A DNA stretch of 64,000 nt, from NCBI GenBank assembly GCA_005281725.1, contig SSBO01000014.1, positions 1,463,292-1,527,291 of the forward strand. Direction: 5' to 3'. Numbering within the stretch: position 1 is the first letter of the stretch; the number at the start of each line of letters is the position of its first letter. The notes below the pieces were generated by a model, which saw nothing but the letters and a program-made list of their open reading frames with translations, was not told where the DNA came from and did not search any database. Origin of the DNA: Wuchereria bancrofti. Taxonomy: Eukaryota > Nematoda > Chromadorea > Rhabditida > Onchocercidae. The translations under genes were made by a program, and so were the position numbers. Of this stretch, positions 41,001-47,493 are shown piece by piece.

Positions 41001-42677
41001 TGGTTGCTAGCATTTTGTCGTTTATTTCTTACTAATTCTAATTAGTACTCTCATTAATTACTATTATAATCAACAATTCTATCCATCCTAATTGACTGAC
41101 CTTAGTTTGTTTGTTTACATCTTTTAATTTCATACGTTAATTAAAATTTTAAAATGAACAGTATTATAGCTAGATGTATGTTTATTTTTCTCCCTTTATC
41201 TCCCTCTCTCTCTTTCCTTTTGTTTTTCAAATGTTCAAATTTAAAAATACAAATTTAAAAATTTAAAAACATTTCAAACTCATATTGAAAATTTTAAACT
41301 TGAAATCGAATTACATTCAAATTTTTAAAAACGACATTAATAAAAATCTAATTTTTCAATGTTTTTCTCTTTTTTTCTCATAAATATATCAAAGAAAAAA
41401 GTGAAAATAATTTTTCCTAGGATTTAAACAAAGTGGTACATAGCGGTGATCGCGATACACCGGTAGTAAATCTTCGCGGTGAACGATTATTCGATTCTTG
41501 GAGTGATATCTTCCAGCAAAGACAAATGGCCGACATACCCATTTATTCATTCAATCGTCGAAATGTTTTTGCTGATTCTATGTGGTTTGTTAATGAATAT
41601 TTTATGAGATTATATCATTTCAACGAGAAATACCGGGAGAGAATATATTGAAATACTGGAAGAATTCCCGGAATGATTTCTATTCAATTCTGATAATCAA
41701 TTCGGAATAATCGGAATAATTTTAATTATTAGCAATGAATCTAAGATTGGAAGATTATTTGTTAGAAATAATTGCTGAAGGAAAAAAAAATCATTTATTT
41801 TAAGGCCTGAAAAACGTATATGGCATGGTTCAGATTTATCCGGTATGCGTAGTGAATCCGGTTACTGTAGTGCATGGAGATCAGCGTCAACATCACAAGT
41901 AGGACGAGCATCATTCATTGGACGTAGTTTACCCTTATTACGTGATAGTCGAGATTCTGAATGTTCACGTGAATTAGTAGTACTTTGCATTGAGGTATTA
42001 TTTTTTGTCTCTTTTTTTCAATTCTTTTTTAATTTTTTTAACATAAAATTTCTTGATGAATGAGAAAATAAATTATTCATTTTATTACTTAAAATCCCAA
42101 TGGTTGAAATAAATAGCCTGAAAGGTTCACGTAATTATGTGGCCAAGATTCACCTGTTCATCTATTATTAGCTAAGAAATTATTTTTAATGATTGCTTTA
42201 ATCATTTCTTTTTCTTTTTTTTTAAACTAATAAGCCAAGAAGTAAAAAACAAATATCATACATGTGATCAGATTTTATTATTATTATTTTTATTATTATT
42301 ATTATTTATATTGAAACAAATGAAAATGTCATATATAGACCGAATTTTTTATTTTTTATTTTTTCATTATTAGCTTTTCAGTGTGAATATTAGCAGATTG
42401 TTGTTGTTTTTTCCAATCAACAAATTAATTTTAATTTGCAAAAAAAGAATTCGATATCTTTTAATGAAATTTATTAAATTATCAAATTTTAAACTAATTC
42501 ATCTGTGAAAGTTTAAATTAAAAGGTTTGACCAAATTTTTAAAGATCATTTTCAGCTAATTGTTGCATTTAATAAATGTTTATTTTGTTTTTTTTTTTTA
42601 CTTTTTTTTTTCAGAATATGAGTAAATACAATGCCGACAAACGTTTGGGTAAGAAGAGAGCATATTTTAGTGAATAA
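8008..42677 (+). CDS. cle-1: Type XV/XVIII collagen with endostatin domain, long isoform (25 exons)
   Basis: This is the nematode multiplexin collagen, a secreted basement-membrane chain that trimerises. In this family it carries heparan sulfate and acts in axon guidance and synapse organisation (known for C. elegans cle-1). The spliced product is about 1110 residues. Approximate positions: signal peptide 1-24; TSPN/laminin-G-like domain 30-235; acidic and Ser-rich linker with a Ser-Gly site 236-373; interrupted Gly-X-Y region 374-595; trimerisation domain 596-652; hinge 653-926; endostatin about 927-1094; short tail to 1110. All exon phases agree across the 24 introns. Exons: 8008-8098, 15394-15503, 15825-15996, 16305-16483, 17063-17152, 32326-32394, 32690-32719, 33118-33157, 33655-33726, 34201-34455, 35133-35206, 35315-35525, 35598-35728, 35858-35969, 36055-36203, 36619-36747, 36923-36964, 37393-37437, 37743-37760, 39055-39693, 40513-40632, 40756-40893, 41421-41584, 41805-41994, 42615-42677. 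The collagenous part is much shorter than in vertebrate collagen XVIII. The linker and hinge exons are the least certain. Confidence 0.9.
8099..15393 (+). other. cle-1: Intron 1 (7.3 kb), no recognisable content
   Basis: The intron runs from GTCAGT to TTTCAG and is AT-rich. It has (GA)n near 8721-8740, TGAT-type simple repeats near 12390-12440 and 13765-13800, and three ATTTACCCAT copies near 10490-10540. Open frames on either strand look like low-complexity chance frames, and no nested gene was recognised. Its size suggests it may hold regulatory elements for the long isoform. Confidence 0.6.
11214..11214. other. Ambiguous base (N)
   Basis: A single N lies within intron 1 of the collagen gene. 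No duplicated flank was seen here, unlike at 6643. It does not touch any proposed exon. Another isolated N is at 34680, in the intron before the first collagenous exon. Confidence 0.95.
15394..15503 (+). CDS. cle-1: Collagen XVIII exon 2: start of TSPN domain
   Basis: The exon follows acceptor TTTCAG and ends before donor GTTACT. It encodes [20 protein letters not shown], then [17 protein letters not shown]. The [10 protein letters not shown] segment resembles the first strand region of the TSPN domain in collagens XV and XVIII. It enters in phase 1 and leaves in phase 0. Confidence 0.85.
15825..15996 (+). CDS. cle-1: Collagen XVIII exon 3: TSPN domain core
   Basis: The exon encodes a segment containing [20 protein letters not shown] and [20 protein letters not shown]. 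These are typical TSPN/laminin-G beta strands of multiplexin collagens. The acceptor is TTGCAG. The donor GCCG|GTTTGA at 15997 is weak but restores the frame with exon 4 (ESA-G-DNQTN). The exon could read on for a few codons to a stop at 16026-16028, which would be intron retention. Confidence 0.85.
16305..16483 (+). CDS. cle-1: Collagen XVIII exon 4: TSPN domain
   Basis: The exon encodes [20 protein letters not shown] and onward to [20 protein letters not shown], with a conserved-looking single cysteine in YFRCIRF. NQT and NIT are potential N-glycosylation sites. The acceptor is TTTAAG, since TTTCAG is absent. The donor is CAA|GTAATC. The order of strands matches the family domain. Confidence 0.85.
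17063..17152 (+). CDS. cle-1: Collagen XVIII exon 5: TSPN domain, last long-isoform-only exon
   Basis: The exon encodes [20 protein letters not shown] followed by [10 protein letters not shown]. In the family the LYIA-AG-IL--FEG motif is directly followed by GxIQEL, which is exactly what exon 6 at 32326 supplies (GTIQEMRI). This is strong evidence for a splice from 17152 to 32326 across 15.2 kb. Both ends are phase 0. Confidence 0.85.
21355..21582. repeat. ACAT/CA and TG/TACA microsatellites
   Basis: Two dinucleotide/tetranucleotide tracts lie about 110 bp apart. The first is ACATACAC-type at 21355-21430. The second is TGTATGTGTGTG followed by ACATACAT at 21540-21582. They are near-reverse complements and could pair as a long hairpin. 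They are intronic. Confidence 0.75.
29570..29735. repeat. Imperfect 56-bp tandem repeat, three copies
   Basis: Each copy carries an AATTGATAAAAATTATA-like core followed by TTTAAATTTTCC and CATCTTTTT/TATCTTCTT-like sequence. Successive cores are about 55-56 bases apart. The repeat lies in intron 5, about 1.2 kb before the internal first exon. Confidence 0.6.
30841..30918 (+). promoter_or_regulatory. cle-1: Possible trans-splice acceptor and 5' UTR of the internal isoform
   Basis: TTTCTTTCTTTCCAG ends at 30855 and is the best 3' splice signal upstream of the internal ATG at 30919. In phase 0, read-in from exon 5 through this acceptor meets a TGA at 30883, so it cannot join the long isoform productively. 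It therefore fits a spliced-leader acceptor, or the junction of a noncoding 5' exon. No transcript evidence is available. Confidence 0.5.
30919..32271 (+). CDS. cle-1: Alternative first coding exon: signal peptide, Gln/Arg tract, furin-type site
   Basis: This 451-codon open exon starts at an ATG that gives [20 protein letters not shown] and then [10 protein letters not shown], a plausible signal peptide. The frame is also open for 11 codons upstream, after the TGA at 30883. It continues with a 30-residue Gln/Arg-only tract (residues 91-120), Asn/Ser-rich sequence with several NxS/T sites, RRKR at 242-245, and a long Asp/Glu-rich segment (about 250-450). It ends phase 0 at donor TTG|GTGAGA and joins exon 6 over a 54-nt intron. 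The predicted chain (about 1347 residues) keeps only the last strand of the TSPN domain. C. elegans cle-1 and vertebrate COL18A1 also use alternative promoters. The N-terminal 450 residues resemble no domain I recognise. A separate gene is possible but unlikely, because the exon has no stop before a good donor. Confidence 0.75.
32326..32394 (+). CDS. cle-1: Collagen XVIII exon 6: end of TSPN domain, shared by both isoforms
   Basis: The exon encodes [20 protein letters not shown] and then DET, closing the TSPN domain (family pattern GxIQEL...DP...A...C). It is 69 nt with phase 0 at both ends, so either exon 5 or the internal first exon can precede it. The donor is ACT|GTAAGT, a strong site. 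Confidence 0.85.
32690..32719 (+). CDS. cle-1: Collagen XVIII exon 7: 30-nt basic microexon
   Basis: It lies between GCTTTAG and GTAAAA and would encode [10 protein letters not shown]. Exon 6 and exon 8 are both phase 0 at this junction, so the 10 codons can be included or skipped without changing frame. The strong basic cluster is odd within an acidic linker. The only support is splice signals and frame. Confidence 0.5.
33118..33157 (+). CDS. cle-1: Collagen XVIII exon 8: acidic linker with Ser-Gly site
   Basis: The exon encodes [13 protein letters not shown] plus one base. A Ser-Gly pair flanked by acidic residues is the classic glycosaminoglycan attachment context, and collagen XVIII is a heparan sulfate proteoglycan. 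The acceptor is TTTCAG. The donor GTTGGT follows a phase-1 end that matches exon 9. Confidence 0.65.
33655..33726 (+). CDS. cle-1: Collagen XVIII exon 9: linker
   Basis: It encodes [20 protein letters not shown] and then DYPH, with phase 1 at both ends. The acceptor is TTGTAG and the donor is CATG|GTATGT. No domain is recognised; it is part of the noncollagenous linker before the triple helix. Confidence 0.7.
34201..34455 (+). CDS. cle-1: Collagen XVIII exon 10: poly-Ser linker ending in a conserved-looking segment
   Basis: After TTTTCAG the exon encodes DDQNSPF, a run of nine serines with proline nearby, and then hydrophobic sequence ([20 protein letters not shown]) and a WNNRGH motif. The donor GATG|GTTTGA is weak but gives phase 1, matching the first collagenous exon (VKLEKGEKG). 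Read-through would meet a stop at 34485-34487. Confidence 0.7.
34456..35132 (+). other. cle-1: Intron before the first collagenous exon
   Basis: This 677-base AT-rich intron contains a single N at 34680. No coding or RNA feature was seen in it. Confidence 0.6.
35133..35206 (+). CDS. cle-1: Collagen XVIII exon 11: start of triple helix
   Basis: It encodes [20 protein letters not shown] followed by GIPGT. These are uninterrupted Gly-X-Y triplets with KGE/KGD/RGE charged pairs that stabilise trimers. The acceptor is TTTCAG and the donor is ACG|GTTAAA. Confidence 0.9.
35315..35525 (+). CDS. cle-1: Collagen XVIII exon 12: triple-helical segment with Cys-rich start
   Basis: It begins [14 protein letters not shown] and continues with [21 protein letters not shown] 19-residue break ([17 protein letters not shown] region) follows, then [13 protein letters not shown]. 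The CxxxC pair between two helical blocks could form interchain disulfides. It enters phase 0 and leaves phase 1. Confidence 0.9.
35598..35728 (+). CDS. cle-1: Collagen XVIII exon 13: triple helix and interruption
   Basis: It encodes [20 protein letters not shown], then GVPGR, then a noncollagenous break [19 protein letters not shown]. The acceptor is TTTTAG and the donor is AAG|GTTTCA, a weak but in-phase site. The break carries a single cysteine. Confidence 0.85.
35858..35969 (+). CDS. cle-1: Collagen XVIII exon 14: short helix and noncollagenous break
   Basis: It encodes [20 protein letters not shown], then [17 protein letters not shown]. The Gly-X-Y pattern is interrupted by a Tyr-rich loop and resumes at KGEKGERGE across the next junction. 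The acceptor is TTGCAG, and the exon ends in phase 1 before GTTAAT. Confidence 0.85.
36055..36203 (+). CDS. cle-1: Collagen XVIII exon 15: last and most perfect triple-helix block
   Basis: It encodes [20 protein letters not shown], then [15 protein letters not shown], and then leaves the helix with [14 protein letters not shown]. The acceptor is TTATAG and the donor is GGA|GTAAAA. The block is rich in GPP/GPA triplets, which favour hydroxyproline-stabilised helix. Confidence 0.9.
36619..36747 (+). CDS. cle-1: Collagen XVIII exon 16: trimerisation domain
   Basis: It encodes [20 protein letters not shown] followed by [20 protein letters not shown]. The pattern G-L-F/I...E/QQLYxRVxxGFxxI is the compact multiplexin NC1 trimerisation domain found C-terminal to the helix in collagens XV and XVIII. 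The acceptor is TTATAG. The donor AAA|GTTTGT is in phase 0. Confidence 0.9.
36923..36964 (+). CDS. cle-1: Collagen XVIII exon 17: end of trimerisation domain
   Basis: It encodes [14 protein letters not shown] between TTTCAG and GTAAGT. It continues the last strand of the trimerisation domain (family: V-L-E-A-R region) and begins the hinge. Confidence 0.8.
37393..37437 (+). CDS. cle-1: Collagen XVIII exon 18: hinge
   Basis: It encodes [15 protein letters not shown] between TTTAG and GTAAGT, 45 nt, phase 0 at both ends. No domain is recognised. Its frame neutrality allows it to be skipped without a frameshift. Confidence 0.65.
37743..37760 (+). CDS. cle-1: Collagen XVIII exon 19: 18-nt microexon
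   Basis: The bases between TGTTATAG and GTAAGT encode LDAART. Both splice signals are good and the phase fits its neighbours (0/0). It is inferred without transcript data and could be a cassette. Confidence 0.5.
37761..39054 (+). other. cle-1: Hinge intron (1.3 kb)
   Basis: This AT-rich intron lies between the microexon and the large hinge exon. No coding or RNA feature was seen in it. Confidence 0.5.
39055..39693 (+). CDS. cle-1: Collagen XVIII exon 20: large Ser/Gln/His-rich hinge
   Basis: This 213-codon exon is open from acceptor TTTTTAG to donor GAG|GTGATC. It is rich in Ser, Gln, His, Pro and Tyr. It contains a [10 protein letters not shown] repeat (about 39401-39432) with possible glycosaminoglycan or O-glycan sites, and no globular domain. 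In multiplexins the protease-sensitive hinge separates the trimerisation domain from endostatin, and this exon sits exactly there. The frame stays open past the donor to 39879, but the composition changes to Phe/Lys-rich, intron-like sequence. Confidence 0.75.
39694..40512 (+). other. cle-1: Intron between hinge and endostatin exons
   Basis: This 819-base intron contains ATGCATGCATGCACTGCAGTTCACATGCTGCA-like short palindromes near 40229-40258. Nothing coding was recognised in it. Confidence 0.5.
40513..40632 (+). CDS. cle-1: Collagen XVIII exon 21: hinge end, endostatin entry
   Basis: It encodes [20 protein letters not shown], then [20 protein letters not shown]. The next exon opens with the endostatin signature LHLIALNTP, so this exon corresponds to the region where endostatin is released in vertebrates. 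It is rich in Arg and His. The acceptor ATTAAG is unusual. Confidence 0.75.
40756..40893 (+). CDS. cle-1: Collagen XVIII exon 22: endostatin N-terminal part
   Basis: It encodes [20 protein letters not shown], then [20 protein letters not shown] and LSSHVQ. This is the hallmark endostatin start. It has the conserved arginines of MRGVRG (heparin-binding in the vertebrate protein), the first conserved cysteine (LACY), and the FRAFLSS helix. Splice sites are TTTAG and CAG|GTATAA. Confidence 0.95.
41421..41584 (+). CDS. cle-1: Collagen XVIII exon 23: endostatin middle part
   Basis: It encodes [20 protein letters not shown], then [11 protein letters not shown] and [16 protein letters not shown]. 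The pattern VVNL...LF-SW and IYSF aligns well with endostatin. The family aspartate in NLKDE (Asp76 in mouse endostatin, a zinc ligand) is glycine here (41478-41480). The donor splits the Trp codon (phase 2) at GTG|GTTTGT. Confidence 0.92.
41805..41994 (+). CDS. cle-1: Collagen XVIII exon 24: endostatin C-terminal part
   Basis: It completes the split Trp and encodes [29 protein letters not shown], and [12 protein letters not shown]. It holds the remaining three conserved cysteines, so both endostatin disulfides (33-173 and 135-165 in mouse numbering) can form. The acceptor is TTTAAG and the donor is GAG|GTATTA. Confidence 0.95.
42615..42677 (+). CDS. cle-1: Collagen XVIII exon 25: end of endostatin and C-terminal tail
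   Basis: It encodes [20 protein letters not shown] and a TAA stop, following the family CIEN motif. The tail is more basic and longer than in vertebrates. An AATAAA overlaps the stop (42673-42678) and another lies at 43059. A strong donor-like GTAAGA at 42649 inside the exon could instead lead to a further, unseen exon. Confidence 0.75.
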   Translation, partial: NMSKYNADKRLGKKRAYFSE

Positions 42678-45600
42678 AAAAAAATGAAAAAGAGTGAAAA
42701 AAAAAAGATTTATTCTCATTTTCATGAATGATGTTTGCACTTTTTTTTTTGTTTTATCCTACAAATTTGCATAATGTATAATGCATAATTAATAATTTGA
42801 TCGAATTTAATAAGATTTATCCAATTTTTTCATATTTTTAAATATATACATGTAATAATTATATTGCATATTAAATAATTGAAATTTAAATTTCTATTGC
42901 TTTTTTCTCATAATTTTCTCACTGCGTTTAATTGTAATTACTGCCAAATTGCTGCTTATCATTTGGTTTTGTTTTTTTTTTTTCTTTCATTTTCATTTTT
43001 ATTTTCATTTCAGCTTTGTATTTTAAATATTTATCACATTCATTTCATGCTTTCATGCAATAAATAATGAAATATCATGAATAATTTTAAAATTTGAATT
43101 AGTATCATTTCAAAATTGATTCATCTTATAAAATTCCATTATATTATGAATATTTTTGAAATTAGGAAATTTTCAAGCATATGCAATTTTCTTTTTTTTC
43201 ATTTTTTGTTTTCCACTTTTTTTTCTTTTTTTTGTACAATCAATTGTAAAAATATGAAAGAGAAAATTGTTAGACATAATGGGATTTTGAAAAATGTAAA
43301 TTAAATTAATGAAAATAAAAAATTCAATTTATGTATTCTATTACTGAATTAAATTTCTAAATTTCAAAAAAAAAACTAACTAAATTGACTTTAAAATTTT
43401 GCTAATAATTATTCATTTTTCCTGCTTCGTCTATTCTTATGTTTATTTATTTGATACTCTCATTTCTTTGCATCTTCCATTAAATGATAATAAAATATAT
43501 ATAATATTATAATATTAAATGATAATGATAACAATGATTTTGATAAGGCTCTCTCATTTTTTTAATTCCAAAGATTTTGATATCATTTATATTATTTTGT
43601 TCACATGCAAAAATTATTACTGTTCTTTTTTCTCTTCTTTTTTTCATCTTTTAATTGTTTATTATAATTATTTTTAATTTTGTACTGCTTATGCTTTTAT
43701 TATAAATTGTCATTTTATGCTATGCCAATTTTTGTATTTTAATTTGATTACATTGAATTTATTAAAGATGGCAAAATTTAGATGATGAATTTATTCATTT
43801 GAAACAACAAAGTACGATTTGTTATATTGATTCAATCCGGAAAAAAATCAGGAATATTCCGGAATGTTGCTTGTATATATCGAAGAATGCATTAGTACTT
43901 GTTAATGCGAATTAAACATAATTATGCAAAATTTTTATGAATTATTGATTTAAAAAAAATATGAAATTTTGATAGCAAAAATACTTTTTCGTTTATTGGA
44001 AAATTGCAATTTGGTGAAAAATAACAAATAAATAAGTAAATGGATAAAACAAAATGCAAAAAATTTTGTACAAATTGAAATTTTATCTGCTTGAGATCTG
44101 TGTTGTGAATCATTAAAAAATAATTAATTAAAATTAAAATTTTGGCTACTTGCATCTTAATAATCTTTCAATATTTTTCTACATTTTGTATTTTTTTGAA
44201 ATTTTAATTAAAAAATTACAATAACCAATTGGAAGCAAATAAAATTTGAGAGAATAAGTTAAAAATGAATTTTCACTTATATCATTTCTCATTTTTTCTG
44301 GTCAGTTTTCAATTCTTTTCTTAAAAAGGAAAATTTGAAACGTGAAATAAATTTAAAGGAAATGACATTTCCTCCTTTAAATTAAGTTAAAAACTTCTGA
44401 ATAAGAAAATTATTTTAAAAGATGGAATGAAAAGAAAAAAAGCAAAGCCATATAATTTTATTTCATTTATCAATGATATTTAATTAGTGATATGCGAGTA
44501 CTATGATTATGAATTGAATTTAATTGAATTTATTCCCAAATTTAACTTTTTACAAAATAAATAAATTGATTATATACAAAAAAAATTCTAAATGCTTTGC
44601 TGTAAATTAGAATAACATCAATTTTTCTTTACTTTTTTCCGAAGTAATATTTTTTTTTATGCATATTTTGAAAATTATTTGGTTAATAATATGGGAAATT
44701 TTTTAAAAAAAGAAAAACTAATTTAAATCTAATTTTAACAAAAAGTAATTCATCAAAAAATTCAAAACAAATACTTTATTTCTTAATCGATTCAGATTAT
44801 ATGCATTTAATTCATATGCATAATACAAATATTTGTTTAGTTTAATTACCAATTAATAATTATTAACTTCCTTTCATTTTTTGTTTTGTTTTTTTTTTTA
44901 AAGAAAATTGTTTTTGACTTTTTTGTTTATTTCTTATTTATAACTGAGCAATTTCAAAAATATTAGTTAATTTTAAACAAATTACCGTCACATTTCTATC
45001 TTTTAATTTATTTTATGCTAGAAAATGCAAAAAAGGAATCCATTTTTTTTTTTTTTTGCTTGACTAATTTTAAAATAAAATGAATAATTTTTTCTTTTGA
45101 CTTTTAATTTTTGGAAGTTTTTTTTAAGTAATTTTGCTTGATTAATTTAAAAATAAGAAGAATGAAAGCAATATTTCATTTTATAACTTTCAAAATATCA
45201 TCCTATCATGTGATTCTTCAACCTTTTTTCTTTTTTTTTTGCTTGACTAATTTAAAAACAAATCATATCATGCTGATTGTTTTAGAAAATTTTCCTATCA
45301 ATCTTAAATGATTGAAAAAAAAAAAAATAAATGATTGAATTCATTACACATAGCGATAGAATTAAAAAGTAAAATAAATTTGATAAAAGTAAAAAATAGC
45401 AATTGTTGATTGATTAAAAAACTAAATTAATTTAATTATTTTTTTGTTTTTCTCTTTTTTTCAATAAATATTATATTTCATTTATATCTCATTCATCTTA
45501 TTCCGATCCATTTATTAAGAATAATTAGAAGTTAGAAGGAAAAAAAGTAGCTAAGCACTCTTTAATTCTTTAATCTGATAATTTTTTAATTAAATTTAAA

Positions 45601-47410
45601 TAGACTCATTACAAAGTGCTATCATATGAATAGCATCAAATTAAATTATTTACTTATATTTAAATGATTTAGTTAAATTGAATGAGAATAAATTATTCAA
45701 TTTGCATTAATTTAAAGTAAAAACAAATTAAGCAGTAGTATCGCATAATAAATCTTAACCATAAATTGATTAAATTATCATCTTATCAATCCTATCATAA
45801 ATGTATCTGAATTTTATGTATTGATCATAATTTAATTATTAATTTTATTTCTAATAAATGTAAATGTCATTTTTCCTTCCATTTCTTTGCATAAAAAAAT
45901 ACTATAATTTAAATAGTTACATATTTGAAATCCCAATTTAATCGGTTTAAAGTTATCACTTCAAGATCAAAATTTTATAACCACAAATTCCAATATTCAT
46001 ATTTGAATCTAAATCATTAATCATTCATTTTTGAGCTGAAATTATTACTTAATGCAGCATTTTTTCTTTTTTTTTTTGTTGTATAATTTCAACAATATTA
46101 TGATAAATTTTTAATTAAATTCAATTTTAACTCTATTTTCTACTCGTTTCCATCTCAAATAATGGAATGTAAAATTTCATTCCTAATATATTATCATCGC
46201 TTAATTGTTTATGGCTAATTATTTCAGGTTTATGCGTTTCACTTCGTTCCCATTTATTCCATTTACAATTTCATTTCACTTTCAATTTGTTCCGCTTTTT
46301 TAATTATTCATTAAATGCGCTGTTATATGTGATGGGAAAAATGAAATTTCGAATTATATCGACAATTTCTTTCTTTTTTTTTTTGCGCTTCCTTTTGTTA
46401 TCTATTAAAATGAAAATTGCAAAATGATAGATGAAATTTGCAAATGATGCATCCATTGTTAATTTTGATTTAAAAAAAAAATGGTTTGTAACAGTTAATA
46501 ATGAATAATTTGTATATAAGATATTAGTGATTTACATTAGCTGATAACAGATAATCTGCATGAGATAACTGTATCAAATGATAACATGATCTATGTTATC
46601 ATATGATAACATAGATGATAATACGATAAATGCAATTTATTGGTTGAATTTTCAGTGTTATTTTAAAAAAAGAAGAAAACGGAATTTTTGTTTCTTTTAT
46701 TTTATCAGGCGAAATATCCAAGAATTTACGGATACAGAAGAAAGAAAGAAAAAAAGTACAATGTAAAGAAATACTACAATTATACGACACGAATAGCCTA
46801 GAAGTAAATAGAGTAAAGCTTTTCTAATTTGTAATAGAAAAGAAGAAAAGTAGTGATTAGCAATAAAAGAAGTAAATATTAATTTAAGAAAAAAAGAATC
46901 TAAACATTGAGGAAGAGAAAAATGTTTCGCTTTTTTTTTTCTTTTGTTTTTTGTTTTGTTTTATTTTTGTTTTTGTTTTGAATTGTTAGTAACAGAATAT
47001 TAAATGATTGGTAGATCTGTTCTTTCTTTTTCCTTTTTCTTTTTTTGATTAAAAATGAATTTTTTCTTTCTAATTTTGGAAGGTTTTTAAAAGGAAAAAA
47101 AACTTCGACAGTTGGAAAATTTTTCAACAAATTTTTCGGCAAATATTTTAACCCTTTTTTTGATTTTAGAAAAAAATAAAATAAATAAATGCTGTTGATG
47201 ATTTGATGATGATAGATTTATTGCGTATATGAAAAATATTTTGTAACATTTTTGGGTGAAATTTTTAAACAAACTCTAAAGTAAATTTAAAAAAGGAAAA
47301 AAAGAATACATTATTTTAAAGAGAAAAAATGAAATGAAATGTATTTGCATTTTGTTAGTAAAATGAATATTGCATTTAATAAATTTTTATGTTTCAATTT
47401 TTTGCTTCTT
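42678..47410. other. Convergent intergenic region
   Basis: This 4.7-kb AT-rich stretch separates the 3' ends of the two convergent genes and should hold their 3' UTRs. A plus-strand AATAAA at 43059-43064 could end the collagen mRNA. A minus-strand AATAAA (plus 47217-47222) lies about 190 bases after the muscle-type tropomyosin stop. Three divergent copies of a TTTGCTTGACTAATTTAAAA-like segment occur at about 45050-45265. No gene was recognised. Confidence 0.6.
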
Positions 47411-47493
47411 TCAATATCCAGAAAGTTCTTGGAAAGTTTGATCCAATTCTTCGGAAATATTTTTGTACCGTTCCTTCTCATGCACCAATTCAT
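47411..47493 (-). CDS. lev-11: Tropomyosin terminal exon C (muscle-type C-terminus)
   Basis: After TTTTACAG it encodes [20 protein letters not shown], then FQELSGY and TGA. This is the classic invertebrate muscle tropomyosin C-terminus. It is the most distal of three 83-nt terminal exons, all entered in phase 1. A minus-strand AATAAA lies about 190 bases downstream. Confidence 0.95.
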
